64,000 bases of DNA from Candidatus Celerinatantimonas neptuna (GCA_911810475.1 OU461276.1:3721501-3785500); one strand, 5' to 3'; positions 8,083 through 17,386 are shown, numbered from the stretch's first letter. A program made the numbers and translations. The notes: generated from the sequence alone by a model not told the origin.

Positions 8083-9492
8083 CTAATGTTGATCCACGTA
8101 ATTCATCAGCTCCCCCCAGGTCTGAACAAGAGGATGACTAAAGTATCCAAGCGCCCCATTGAATATGGGATTAATCACCCCCTCAAGCTCCCCACCCTGG
8201 CGGCGAATATCAACTCTGACCCAGGCATATAGCGCCATATCAATCGAAACAGAGACTGGCTGTTCACTCAGAGAAACCTCTTCGAGTAATTCACCATCAG
8301 CGACCCACTGCGCGTAATAATTTTGTTTGAGATCAGACAGACTCAATTGAAATTCAATACACTGTCCACCGACATCAGTTCCCGGCAAAATATTCTGTTG
8401 AATGGCAAATTGAAGACCACTTGTGCGTTCAAAATAAACATGGCCGGCTGTTAACCCATGAATCAAAGCAGACCCACTCAATTCATCAGCCCAGATATAA
8501 GTTGCAGGATCCCCATAAATAGAGGGTTCATTCGCTTTGGGATTTCGTTGGTCAGGTCGCAAATGACTATCACTGCCACCTACGGCGGTAATTCTATGGC
8601 CACAATTCCAGGCATGATTCAAAATCTTTAGTGCCATTTCACTTGCCTGAGGCGATGTTGGCCAGGTCGGATCACAACAGATCTCCATTGTCGAAATGGC
8701 TTGCAAAGGCATATCATCGTAGCACCAATGCCAGGGCTTCATCATCGGATGATTAATACTCAGATTGCCCTGCACTTTTACGATATCCAGCCCATCTTGT
8801 AATAAATGCTCGCCCGACAACTCACCAACAGACATATTTAACGCTCTGAATGGGCCATGAATATTGCAATGCCCCAGGTCCGTCGTAATCTCTATCGCAG
8901 GTAAAAAAAGGCACGAGGAATCATCAGGTAGATGCGGATGACACAGGTTATGCTCAGTCAAGAATAAATAGTCAAGTTGTTGCAGCTTCGCAATTTCTAA
9001 TGCTTGCTCTAAATTATTCTGCCCATCCGACAGACAAGTATGTGCATGCAGATCGCCCCGGTACCAGCGGCTTTGCCGACACAATATTTTTCGGTAATCG
9101 AAATGAATCAGCTGATCACTACCGACATTTCGTATCGCGCCACCTGAGGCGCTAAAAGGTTCTACATTAAAACCAATACAGAGCTGATAACGCATCGGTT
9201 TAGGTGTTCGAAACTCTCCGGCAAGATTAACCAACTCATAATGCCAGTTTCCATATGACAATTGACCAGGAATTCCCCCTAAAGAAGCATCATCGATTGT
9301 AAGGTGAACCGTTTTAACTGGCTTTTCTAACAAAATATTGGCCCGAAGATGATTGGATGCATCAAAAACTAATAGATATAAGAATCCCTTCTCAACCGTT
9401 GTGCCAGCAATATTTATTTGCTGACAACCTTGTGGAACCTCAAACTTCTGACGTAACCGGCCAAATGTCAGCTCACCTTCAAATTGATACAT
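8083..9492 (-). CDS. PHP-domain metallohydrolase (CehA/McbA-like)
   Basis: 469-aa protein with the PHP metal-binding motifs in order: RGDLHAHTCLSDGQ (about residue 155), FLTEHNLC, PAIEITTDLGHCNIHG, SINHPMMKP and AVGGSDSH. Together these would bind two or three metal ions for phosphoester hydrolysis. About 150 N-terminal and 120 C-terminal residues look like beta-rich accessory domains. No signal peptide is evident, so it probably acts in the cytoplasm on an imported substrate. The ATG at 9490-9492 is chosen because CAGGAG lies 8-9 bases upstream; the longer reading to 9516 lacks a ribosome site. It sits between the binding-protein and ATPase genes, where Ugp systems often carry UgpQ, suggesting it processes the imported ester. 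Confidence 0.85.
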   Translation of the reverse strand: MYQFEGELTFGRLRQKFEVPQGCQQINIAGTTVEKGFLYLLVFDASNHLRANILLEKPVKTVHLTIDDASLGGIPGQLSYGNWHYELVNLAGEFRTPKPMRYQLCIGFNVEPFSASGGAIRNVGSDQLIHFDYRKILCRQSRWYRGDLHAHTCLSDGQNNLEQALEIAKLQQLDYLFLTEHNLCHPHLPDDSSCLFLPAIEITTDLGHCNIHGPFRALNMSVGELSGEHLLQDGLDIVKVQGNLSINHPMMKPWHWCYDDMPLQAISTMEICCDPTWPTSPQASEMALKILNHAWNCGHRITAVGGSDSHLRPDQRNPKANEPSIYGDPATYIWADELSGSALIHGLTAGHVYFERTSGLQFAIQQNILPGTDVGGQCIEFQLSLSDLKQNYYAQWVADGELLEEVSLSEQPVSVSIDMALYAWVRVDIRRQGGELEGVINPIFNGALGYFSHPLVQTWGELMNYVDQH

Positions 9493-9537
9493 AACTTCAC
9501 TCCTGAGCCAACACAAGGTTGGCTCAATATCTTCAAT

Positions 9538-10830
9538 TTAAGAATGATGACGATTCGCCCGATCCAGTGCCCTCTGGGCCCTTTTGGCAGCCTGTTTTAA
9601 AGCCTTAGCCGCTGGAATATTCTGAATCTCCACCTGATCAGCTGCAATTTTTAGTGCATCAAGGATCTTACCCTTAGTTGGATCAACAAAGGTCGGAGTC
9701 GCAAAGGCAGTTTGTTCAAGCGGAACTAGCGCTTGCGGATGATCTTTCACGTACGCTTTATAATCTGGATCTTGCTCGGCACTTTTGCGAACGGGAATAT
9801 ATCCGGTATACATAGACCATGCCGCCGTGTTTTTGGCATTGGTATAGAATTTCATAAAGGCAAACGCACCTTCTGCAGCTTTTCCTGTTGTACCTTTAGG
9901 CATGATGAGCACCTGTGCACCAGCTTCTGGTGCTGCCGAATGAGCCCCCCAGCCAGGTTGCGTCGTAGCGCCAATACGAGAAAAATCTAAATCGCCCTGA
10001 TCGCCTGACGAGCCTGTATAACCCAGAGCCCGGTTTTTCATCACGTCATCAATTGTTTTATACCAATATTCCCATCCCTGACCACCATAATGGATACACA
10101 TTGTTTTATCTTCATGGATCCATTTGCGAAAACTATCCCATACCGCAACCCATTTAGGCGAATCGAACATAATTTTTTTACCATCCGGGCTGATAATTCG
10201 TCCACCATTCGAATATGCAGCATCAATCAAGTTGTCTGCCCCCCACATGGGTTCCCAGCCACAATAGGTCACGCGTCCCTGGCTATTTTTCCGAGTCACG
10301 GCTTTGGCAACGCGTGCAACGCCCTGCCAGGTTGACAAATCCTTTACGGTAAAACCATGAGCTGCCAAAGATTTTTTATTGTAATAGAAGATCTGAGTTG
10401 TCCCGTAAGCGGGTAATCCGGTAATAACACCATCACTGGCCGTTACCTGCTTACGAAATGCACCGACAAAATCTGAAAAATGGAACGATGGCTTGATAAA
10501 TGGCCGAAGATCCTGAACCAGATGACGCTCTGCAACTAGTTTTGCCTGGCTCCCCGAAAGTAACGCTAGCGCAGGGGCCGTACCAGAAGCTAATCCAGCC
10601 TGTAGCTTTTGATAGGTTTCCTGATAATTTCCCTGCAAAGAAGCAATCACTTTGTATTGATTCTGTTTAGCATTAAACGCTTTAATCAGGCGTGTCATCA
10701 TCTTCTGAGGTTTCGTTCCTCCCGAATACCAAAACATGACATTCGTTTGAGCCTGAACAGCCTGACTCAACAATACTGACGACGAGATTAGCGAAAGACC
10801 AATCCAGGCAATTTTATTTCGTTTCATCAT
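9538..10830 (-). CDS. ABC importer substrate-binding protein, UgpB-like
   Basis: 430-aa extracellular solute-binding protein (family 1) that would capture substrate in the periplasm for the adjacent permeases. A Sec signal peptide is plain: basic start MMKRNKIAW, hydrophobic core LSLISSSVLLSQ and an AVQAQT cleavage region (about residue 28). The mature protein starts NVMFWYSGGTKPQ and contains LQGNYQETYQKLQAGLASG, which resembles the start of UgpB. PEAGAQVLIMPKG and GAFAFMKFYTNA are typical of the C-terminal half. It follows the second permease gene by 2 bases. Glycerol-3-phosphate or glycerophosphodiester as ligand is an inference. Confidence 0.9.
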   Translation of the reverse strand: MMKRNKIAWIGLSLISSSVLLSQAVQAQTNVMFWYSGGTKPQKMMTRLIKAFNAKQNQYKVIASLQGNYQETYQKLQAGLASGTAPALALLSGSQAKLVAERHLVQDLRPFIKPSFHFSDFVGAFRKQVTASDGVITGLPAYGTTQIFYYNKKSLAAHGFTVKDLSTWQGVARVAKAVTRKNSQGRVTYCGWEPMWGADNLIDAAYSNGGRIISPDGKKIMFDSPKWVAVWDSFRKWIHEDKTMCIHYGGQGWEYWYKTIDDVMKNRALGYTGSSGDQGDLDFSRIGATTQPGWGAHSAAPEAGAQVLIMPKGTTGKAAEGAFAFMKFYTNAKNTAAWSMYTGYIPVRKSAEQDPDYKAYVKDHPQALVPLEQTAFATPTFVDPTKGKILDALKIAADQVEIQNIPAAKALKQAAKRAQRALDRANRHHS

Positions 10831-10832
10831 AA

Positions 10833-11732
10833 TTACTCTTTAACACCATTATCGGCGATTCCAGATAAAATAGTCTTTTGACTGACCATAAAAAGCATCA
10901 GCAACGGAACGACAGCAATCGTACTTGCCGCCATAATGTGAGACCAATTAAGCCCATAGTCTCCCTGAGCGATAAAATATTGACGGATCCCTGTTGCGAT
11001 CAGGTTTTTATCCGCTGAAGTAATCACAAGGCTCGGCCACATATAACTGTTGTAATTGGTAATAAAAATGATCAAAAATAATGTCATCAGAGCTGATTTA
11101 CACTGCGGAATCACAATAGCCCAAAGAATTTTCAACTCACCAGCACCATCTATGCGTGCAGCCTCAATTAACGAAGGGTGAATTTTCTTAAAAACTTGCC
11201 GTAAATAGAAAACGCCAAAAACACTGGCTGCATTCGAAATAATCAATCCCGCATGAGTATCCAACAGATGTAATTTGGCCAATACAATATATGAGGGAAC
11301 ATAAGTTACCGCTCCCGGTAACATATAACTGGCCATCACAACAATAAACAGTAAACTCCGGCCACGAAATTCAATTCGGGTTAACGCATAAGCAAACAAC
11401 GAAGAATTAATGAGGACTATGAGTGTTGTCAGCAGCGCCACGTCAAAACTATTAAAAATATACAGTCCAAATGGCGCACCATGAAATGTCTGAACAAAGT
11501 TTTCCCAACGAAAATGCTTCGGTAACAGCGATAAAGGGCTGGCAAAAATTTCACTATTCGACTTTAATGATCCTAATAACATCCATAAAAAAGGGAAAAC
11601 CATCACCAAACTAATGCCCGCAAGAGACACATATCGAATTGAGGCACCAAACCTAATATGGATATGAATCCGTTTCGAACTGCATTTAAGAAGTTTGGGG
11701 GGCTTAAGTAATGAAACGTATCTGCTCATCAA
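10833..11732 (-). CDS. ABC importer permease, UgpE/MalG type
   Basis: 299-aa inner-membrane permease of the MalG/UgpE class with about six membrane segments. The EAA loop that docks to the ATPase reads EAARIDGAGELKILWAIVIPQCK (about residues 190-215). The N-terminal ~25 residues are unusually basic (LLKCSSKRIHIHIRFG) before the first membrane span, so the true start might be slightly internal. It begins 7 bases after the stop of the other permease and ends 2 bases before the binding-protein gene: tight operon. Confidence 0.9.
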   Translation of the reverse strand: MMSRYVSLLKPPKLLKCSSKRIHIHIRFGASIRYVSLAGISLVMVFPFLWMLLGSLKSNSEIFASPLSLLPKHFRWENFVQTFHGAPFGLYIFNSFDVALLTTLIVLINSSLFAYALTRIEFRGRSLLFIVVMASYMLPGAVTYVPSYIVLAKLHLLDTHAGLIISNAASVFGVFYLRQVFKKIHPSLIEAARIDGAGELKILWAIVIPQCKSALMTLFLIIFITNYNSYMWPSLVITSADKNLIATGIRQYFIAQGDYGLNWSHIMAASTIAVVPLLMLFMVSQKTILSGIADNGVKE

Positions 11733-11739
11733 TGCTTCC

Positions 11740-12618
11740 TCAGTAATAAACCCAACGTTTACCCATCCAACTATTGATGGCAGTCAGAATTGCAGTAATC
11801 ACAAAAATAATGACGGAAGTCGCAGTAGCGGGCCCCATATCGTATTGCTGGAATGCCTGCTGATAAAACCAATAGAGTAATGTTCTGGTCTCGCCACCTG
11901 GTCCTCCCTGAGTCAAGATCTGAAATTGGTCAAACGCCTGTACGGCATTAATCATGTTCACGATGATTAAGAAAAACGTGGTGGGTGAAATAAGAGGTAA
12001 TATGATCCTGAAAAACCGGCGCCATGGTGAACATCCATCGATTAATGTAGCTTCATAAATGCTAAGTGGGATCTTATTTAACGCACTGATAAAAAAAAGC
12101 ATAGTCCAGCCAACCGATTGCCAAATCGTGACAAGCACGACGACAAACATCGCCGTATTTCCATGCGAAAACCAACCAATAGAACTCACCTGAAAAATAC
12201 CAAGGATCTGATTAATCAGCCCGTGTTTATCAAAAACCCAAGACCAGACAATGGAAACAGCAACCGTTGGCGTTATCCAGGGGGAAAAAATAACGGCCCG
12301 GAAGAAATGACTACCGGCAAAGCGTCGTTGCAATAACAAAGCAAGGCCAAGCCCAATAGCAACTGTGGGCAAAACGACACTGGCTGCAAATACAAATGTA
12401 TTATTCAGCGCTTGCAAAAATTCACTATTACTCAGCATATAATGGTAATTATCCCACCCGACCCAATCATAGGAAGGCGAAATGTAGTCCCAGTCCGTAA
12501 AGCTGATAAAAATACTCAGGCCAAATGGAATTAACCAAAAGACAAATAGCGGAACAAGCAATGGCGCTGTGAATAAAATTAAATTGAGCCGATTTCGAAC
12601 TGCAACTGATAAAAGCAT
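11740..12618 (-). CDS. ABC importer permease, UgpA/MalF type
   Basis: 292-aa inner-membrane permease of the UgpA class, partner of the permease encoded downstream. Six hydrophobic segments are visible, and the EAA loop reads IYEATLIDGCSPWRRFFRIILPLISPT (about 205-231). Start LLLSVAVRNRLNLILF. The ribosome site AGGAGAG lies in the loop of an inverted repeat whose 3' arm contains the start codon (12615-12651). This is the first gene of the operon permease-permease-binding protein-PHP-ATPase, and it follows a LysR regulator on the same strand. Confidence 0.9.
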   Translation of the reverse strand: MLLSVAVRNRLNLILFTAPLLVPLFVFWLIPFGLSIFISFTDWDYISPSYDWVGWDNYHYMLSNSEFLQALNNTFVFAASVVLPTVAIGLGLALLLQRRFAGSHFFRAVIFSPWITPTVAVSIVWSWVFDKHGLINQILGIFQVSSIGWFSHGNTAMFVVVLVTIWQSVGWTMLFFISALNKIPLSIYEATLIDGCSPWRRFFRIILPLISPTTFFLIIVNMINAVQAFDQFQILTQGGPGGETRTLLYWFYQQAFQQYDMGPATATSVIIFVITAILTAINSWMGKRWVYY

Positions 12619-12651
12619 GAAAAGAACTCTCCTATATCTATGTTTTCATGC
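12615..12651 (-). promoter_or_regulatory. Inverted repeat enclosing the SD and start codon of the first permease gene
   Basis: On the coding strand the arms are GCATGAAAA and TTTTCATGC (9 of 9 paired), with 19 bases between that contain AGGAGAG. The ATG is inside the 3' arm. In RNA this would put the ribosome site in a loop and the start codon in a stem; in DNA it could be an operator. Either role is inferred. Confidence 0.5.
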
Positions 12652-12702
12652 TAGAGAGGAAGTGTGACAACACGATGGGTATAGGCATCTATTATTTTAA
12701 TG

Positions 12703-12729
12703 TCAGGCATAAATTTTATTTTTGCCTGA
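12703..12729 (-). terminator. Hairpin between the LysR gene and the ABC operon
   Basis: TCAGGCA and TGCCTGA arms (7 bases) flank a 13-base A/T loop, beginning 28 bases after the lysR-type stop codon. No clean T run, so it may only attenuate read-through into the operon. Confidence 0.4.
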
Positions 12730-12756
12730 TGCAATCAACCCGACATATTTTTGTGG

Positions 12757-13647
12757 TTATAACGGCGAAAAATGCTCGACCTGATGACTTAACCATTCGC
12801 AGAAAAAATTCACTTTTGCGCTACGGCGCCGGGCCGTTATAAGGTAATGACCATCATCGGTTGGCATCCGGTGATCCATTGCCAACACAACCTGTTTTTC
12901 TTTGAGCTCAATATCTGCCGCCAGTGAACGAATAAGAGCCACACCTAATCCACATTTAACGGCTTGCAGAGCCTGTAGTGAATTACTCACTTCAAGTCGG
13001 ATATTTGGAAGGACCAAAGGCAGTTGGTTATAACTGAGCCAATGGAGCCAATTTTCGGCATAGCCTTTCACCTGGATCATTGGGATAGATGATAATTCTT
13101 TATTTTTCAACGCACTCTGATACTTGTTTAAAACACTCTGATTAGAAATCAAGATCCAGGATTCCTGAAATAGACGTTCTGCCCGAATATCAGAGTTCTC
13201 AGAAAATCCATTCGTTAACTCGATCTCGGCGTCCCGACATGGATATTTAGAAGGCCAGTCGACCTGTTGAAGATCCAGATGAATAAATGGAAATCGTTTA
13301 AAAAAATCATCCAGTTTAGGAATTAACCAGTTATAACTCAGAGTATGATTTACCCTAATTGTCAGTGTCTCTTCCTGTTGACTGGAAAATAACAATTGCG
13401 TCTGAACACGTAAATGATGTAATGACCCATGAACAATTGGCAAATACCTCTGAGCAATATCGGTTAATGAAACCCCTTTAGGCCCCCGTTCAAAAAGCTT
13501 AGCCCCGAGTTGTTTTTCTAAATTTTGCAATTGATGACTCATGGCAGCTTGAGTCACATGGATCTCTCTTGCAGCAGCACCAATTGATCCCAGACGGGCA
13601 ATAACTTCAAAAGCCTGAAGTGCTTTTAGTGAAGGTAACTGATTCAT
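12757..13647 (-). CDS. LysR-family transcriptional regulator (GcvA-like)
   Basis: About 296-aa regulator. An N-terminal winged helix-turn-helix (LPSLKALQAFEVIARLGS, then AAREIHVTQAAMSHQLQNLEK, residues ~4-60) is followed by a LysR substrate-binding domain to the end. The layout and 'PSLKALQAFE' opening resemble the GcvA subgroup. The ATG at 13645-13647 (MNQLPSLK) is preferred over a TTG six codons upstream, because the family normally begins two to five residues before this block. It lies upstream of and on the same strand as the Ugp-like operon, so control of that operon is plausible but not shown. Confidence 0.88.
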   Translation of the reverse strand: MNQLPSLKALQAFEVIARLGSIGAAAREIHVTQAAMSHQLQNLEKQLGAKLFERGPKGVSLTDIAQRYLPIVHGSLHHLRVQTQLLFSSQQEETLTIRVNHTLSYNWLIPKLDDFFKRFPFIHLDLQQVDWPSKYPCRDAEIELTNGFSENSDIRAERLFQESWILISNQSVLNKYQSALKNKELSSIPMIQVKGYAENWLHWLSYNQLPLVLPNIRLEVSNSLQALQAVKCGLGVALIRSLAADIELKEKQVVLAMDHRMPTDDGHYLITARRRSAKVNFFCEWLSHQVEHFSPL

Positions 13648-14193
13648 AGGCAATCCATTTCCCAAAAGGGTAGATTATAAATATGTGCTTATGAAACTAT
13701 GATGACAGACTATTTCCATTGGGATGCTTTAAAAGCAATCCGTATATAAACTTTGACAATGAGTAGGCGGTATGTAGTGATTTCTAGGTTATTTAATCTA
13801 ATATTATACTCATCTATATATACAGACTCTTCTAAAAACTCAATTTTAATAACGTATAAAATTATTAATTTTTAATACCCTTACACTCAGTGTGAGATAT
13901 TCCCCATACAATACACTTACTGGTTTATAACAACATAAATCAGAATAAAATTTTTCACCATTAACAATAATTGTGTTATTATTGATATAAAGATTAGTTT
14001 GTTTAGCCTTTACTTACATGGATATCATGATTATGAATACAATTTACTGACTTTTTCAGAATAACAATAGGGTTCTGTCACCTTAGCTAAATCTCAGTAA
14101 AGCATTTTTTTAGATAAAAAATTAATATGCTTCATGAGAAATAATTTAATTAAAGCCAAATTTATTTTTAAATTGACCTATTAAGATAATTAA
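13648..14193. other. AT-rich intergenic region, no gene seen
   Basis: About 545 very AT-rich bases between a minus-strand regulator and a plus-strand orphan gene. Stop codons are dense in all frames. It could contain promoters for both sides, but no motif stands out. Confidence 0.6.
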
Positions 14194-14688
14194 ATGCATC
14201 CCTTTTTTGCCAACAGTCAACAACTCGATATACTGGTTCTAAAACCATTAAACAAAATTCAGCCTAACTGGTTGTTGAACTGGGATGATGAAAACCGTAT
14301 CTATGTACAAACCCCGGATTGTTTTGCGTGCAAAATAAATTATTTGATTGATTGTATTCAGGCTGCACCTTATTCGATAAACTATACGGATCAGCAACAA
14401 CAACTGATGAGCCATCTTATTAGTCTTCCATTACCAAAAACCGTGTTTGAGCTCAATCAGTGCTACATTCTTTTATTAAAAAATGGCTTTTATATCGATA
14501 AATGGGGGCAAGATCTTATCTCTCTTCTTTCGACTTTAGTCAATCGACTCCAGCATATAGGTTTTCTTCATTTTGATCATCTGGATGATAGGATGCAAAA
14601 AAAAACCTCACTTTTAATGTCGTTAATATTATTTGACTGGTACCGGCTTGATATTTTTAATGAAAAGTTTAGTTATAATCCACAATGA
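14194..14688 (+). CDS. Orphan hypothetical protein, 164 aa
   Basis: I do not recognise this protein. It begins MHPFFANSQQLDILVLK and is rich in Leu, Asn, Gln and Asp, with two CxxC-spaced cysteines in TPDCFACKINYL (about residues 48-59). No signal peptide or clear membrane segment; the C-terminal half (LLSTLVNRLQHIGFLHF) looks helical. There is no obvious ribosome site: TAAGATAATTAA precedes the ATG. It is isolated in very AT-rich DNA on the plus strand, with genes on both sides on the minus strand. Coding status is likely from its length in a stop-rich region. Possibly acquired. Confidence 0.55.
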   Translation: MHPFFANSQQLDILVLKPLNKIQPNWLLNWDDENRIYVQTPDCFACKINYLIDCIQAAPYSINYTDQQQQLMSHLISLPLPKTVFELNQCYILLLKNGFYIDKWGQDLISLLSTLVNRLQHIGFLHFDHLDDRMQKKTSLLMSLILFDWYRLDIFNEKFSYNPQ

Positions 14689-14896
14689 AAATCATAGAGC
14701 TTAACCTACTCTTTTAATCATTTTATATCTCATATAAATATATATTAACGCATAACCTATCCACATAAATAAATATAATAATACATGATCAATATAGCGT
14801 AAAAGCTCAATAAATCAATCTGTTATCTCTATAACAAAAAACAATCATATAGATATCATCTATTGATTTAAAATCGAAATTCATAAACTGCACAAT

Positions 14897-14924
14897 GGGC
14901 AATACACCACATGGTCTATTGCCC
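14897..14924 (+). terminator. Weak hairpin downstream of the 164-aa orphan
   Basis: GGGCAATA and TATTGCCC (8-base arms) flank a 12-base loop and are followed by GTTTAAT. It lies between the convergent orphan gene and the sulfurtransferase gene and could end transcripts from either side. Confidence 0.4.
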
Positions 14925-14987
14925 GTTTAATATAACCTAAACACTACGCTGATATCACCATATTGAAGGTAAATGAATCAACATAAC

Positions 14988-15827
14988 TTACAATTCTACC
15001 GGTAATTGAAAATTACTCCCCCAATCAGTCCAGGAGCCATCATAAAGTATGCAATTTGAATAGCCTGCAATCGTGGCTGCAAGTAAAACAATACATGCCG
15101 TAATACCAGAACCACAAGAAGCAATTAACTTATGATGGGATTGTATGTGTTGCTCCTCAAAAATAGAACGTAACTGGCTGGTTGATTTAAAACAATATCC
15201 ATCAAACAATTCAACATATGGGATATTTTTAGCCGAAGGGATATGTCCACTGCGTATCCCTTCTCTTGGCTCGGGCTCTTTTCCTGAAAAACGGCCTGGT
15301 GAGCGAGCATCAACAACAACATATTCCAGATGATCCAAAAAATGCAACACACCTGAAGAATCACAGCACAACTGTAAGTCGGGCGTCACTTCTTGTTGCG
15401 ACGTTGCAGTAGACACTGGCTGTTCGGGTTCTGAAACTGTTGGTTGTTTCTGTGCCATCCATTGAGGTAAACCGCCATCTAGTACATAGACGTTACGCCA
15501 TCCCATCGTCCTAAAAGTCCACCAAATCCGTGGAGACGAATAGACCCCCTGATGATCATACAAAACGATACAATCTCTTTTAGTGATACCCAATTGAGTA
15601 ACCAGTTTTTTAAATTGAGCAACCCCCGGCATAGCATGTAACTGGGATGAATTCGCGTCAAACCAATCCTTTTCAATATCAAGTAAATATGTATGTGGAA
15701 TATACACCGGCTTTTCGTACTGATGATTTTTTCCAACAACAGGGGCCATACTTACATTGAGTAATATAAGATTCGGTTGCTCAAGATGCTGAGCTAACCA
15801 AGAAGTAGAGACTAATGGGCTATCCAT
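14988..15827 (-). CDS. sseA: 3-Mercaptopyruvate sulfurtransferase
   Basis: 279-aa cytoplasmic two-domain rhodanese (E. coli SseA 281 aa), which transfers sulfur from 3-mercaptopyruvate to cyanide or thiols. The inactive N-terminal rhodanese domain (about 1-130) contains VLYDHQGVYSSPRIWWTFR and VYVLDGGLPQW. The C-terminal domain carries the catalytic loop CGSGITA (about residues 237-243) and ILYDGSWTDWG. CGSG(I/V)TA rather than CRxGxxR separates it from thiosulfate sulfurtransferases. Monocistronic by appearance. Confidence 0.93.
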   Translation of the reverse strand: MDSPLVSTSWLAQHLEQPNLILLNVSMAPVVGKNHQYEKPVYIPHTYLLDIEKDWFDANSSQLHAMPGVAQFKKLVTQLGITKRDCIVLYDHQGVYSSPRIWWTFRTMGWRNVYVLDGGLPQWMAQKQPTVSEPEQPVSTATSQQEVTPDLQLCCDSSGVLHFLDHLEYVVVDARSPGRFSGKEPEPREGIRSGHIPSAKNIPYVELFDGYCFKSTSQLRSIFEEQHIQSHHKLIASCGSGITACIVLLAATIAGYSNCILYDGSWTDWGSNFQLPVEL

Positions 15828-16221
15828 AGAAAGCTTAGTATTATTACAAATGATACTAAAAAAGTACCACGAACTAACCTGCTATCATAGAGACTAATAT
15901 TCAATTTCAATATGAGTTTTGTGAATTAAAAAACTTGCCGACACTCTGTTAACAAATTGATTTTATAATGTTTTTAATTCAACCATTTCTATAAATAATT
16001 GCATATAGTTAATTCACATATACCACATTTTGGTAATTTTCATAGATACATATCACACTATATACACATTAGTTTTTGAATATGCGTATTTTTTATAAAA
16101 TTGATATAGGAATATCATTTCTAATTATTCAACACGATGTTTTACTTTTTATACCTATAATTGGTGAAGCTGTAAATAAAATGATTTTAAATCTAAAACA
16201 CATAACAAGAGGGATATAGTT
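15828..16221. other. AT-rich promoter region between sseA and the PL1 pectate lyase
   Basis: About 390 bases between divergent genes, extremely AT-rich, with no ORF. It must hold the promoters of both genes. A loosely palindromic AATAAAATGATTTTAAAT at about 16176-16193 vaguely resembles a KdgR-type operator, but the match is too weak to call. Confidence 0.5.
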
Positions 16222-17310
16222 ATGAGCGTTACGTCTTTATTCAGAGCCAGGCCTATTTCAATTGTTATAGCCGGATTACTGGCCGTGGGAACAGCCCAGG
16301 CTTCATCATCATTAGCCGACGGATATGCAAGTTTAAATGGTGGCACGACTGGTGGTGAAGGCGGAAGCACTGTTTATGCAACAACAGGTACCGAAATTAA
16401 TGAAGCAATGTGTGATCGGGACTCTGATGATACATCATTGATCATCTATGTTACTGGTACAATCAATCACAGTAATACCACAAAAGTCCGGGGCAGCTGT
16501 AATACGCGGGCTGATGCCATTCAATTCAAAGGTGTCAGCAACATTTCTTTGATCGGTACCAGCAGTGGTGCAACACTTGATCAAATTGGTGTGCATATTC
16601 GTGATTCATCCAACATTATTATTCGAAATCTAACCATTAAAAATGTGAAAAAATCAGGAAGCCCGACTTCCAACGGCGGTGACGCAATTGGCATTGAAAA
16701 AGATGTCCACAATATCTGGATTGACCATAACAGACTTGAAGCCTCAGGCGGTGAAGACGATGGTTATGATTCACTCATCGATATGAAAAACAATACCAAA
16801 TATGTCACCGTTTCATATAACTATTTATATGATTCAGGCCGTGGTGGTTTGATTGGACACAGTGATAGCGACAGTACTAATACTTATATTACCTTCCACC
16901 ACAACTACTACAAAGACATTGATTCAAGAATGCCGTTATTGCGTTTTGGAACAGCCCATTCATACGATAACTACTTCTATAACATAGCCAAATCAGGCAT
17001 GAACCCACGTATTGGTGGCAAAATTAAAGCTGAAAACAACTACTTTAAAGATGCACAAAACCCAATCGGCACATTCTATACCGACGATATGGGATACTGG
17101 GACATCAGCGGTAACGTATTTGATAATGTGACCTGGCTGAGCAATAGCACAAACCATCCAGCAGGACCAGACCCTGAATCAACTACATCGATCACTATTC
17201 CATATAGCTACACATTGGATAAGGCAAGTTGCCTGCCAACCTTACTGCCTAAATTGGTTGGTCCATCAACCAGTGATGCAGTTTCTGACGGAAACTGCGG
17301 TGTAAAATAG
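16222..17310 (+). CDS. Secreted pectate lyase, polysaccharide lyase family 1
   Basis: Cleaves polygalacturonate by beta-elimination outside the cell. 362 aa with a Sec signal peptide (IVIAGLLAVGTAQA then SSS, cleavage about residue 27). PL1 beta-helix features: NISLIGTSSGATL, IIIRNLTIKNV, IWIDHNRLEA (the vWiDH motif), DGYDSLIDMKNN (calcium-binding acidic residues) and SRMPLLRFGTAHSYDNYFYN, where the R of MPLLR is the expected catalytic base. AGAGGGA precedes the ATG. Monocistronic with a strong terminator. Release to the medium would need a type II secretion system, not visible here. Confidence 0.95.
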   Translation: MSVTSLFRARPISIVIAGLLAVGTAQASSSLADGYASLNGGTTGGEGGSTVYATTGTEINEAMCDRDSDDTSLIIYVTGTINHSNTTKVRGSCNTRADAIQFKGVSNISLIGTSSGATLDQIGVHIRDSSNIIIRNLTIKNVKKSGSPTSNGGDAIGIEKDVHNIWIDHNRLEASGGEDDGYDSLIDMKNNTKYVTVSYNYLYDSGRGGLIGHSDSDSTNTYITFHHNYYKDIDSRMPLLRFGTAHSYDNYFYNIAKSGMNPRIGGKIKAENNYFKDAQNPIGTFYTDDMGYWDISGNVFDNVTWLSNSTNHPAGPDPESTTSITIPYSYTLDKASCLPTLLPKLVGPSTSDAVSDGNCGVK

Positions 17311-17334
17311 TCATCAATAATAAAGTAAAAATAA

Positions 17335-17360
17335 TCAGGGCCTTTTTATAAAGGCCCTGA
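17335..17360 (+). terminator. Terminator after the PL1 pectate lyase
   Basis: TCAGGGCCTTT and AAAGGCCCTGA form an 11-base stem around a 4-base loop between convergent genes. The T content follows in the loop and after the stem rather than as a long run. Likely bidirectional. Confidence 0.75.
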
Positions 17361-17386
17361 TCTTACCAGATGGATACCGCTCAATA

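Noticed and set aside
16150-16200. KdgR operator upstream of the PL1 gene
   Set aside because: The palindromic AT-rich string matches the consensus too loosely in a region that is almost entirely A and T.
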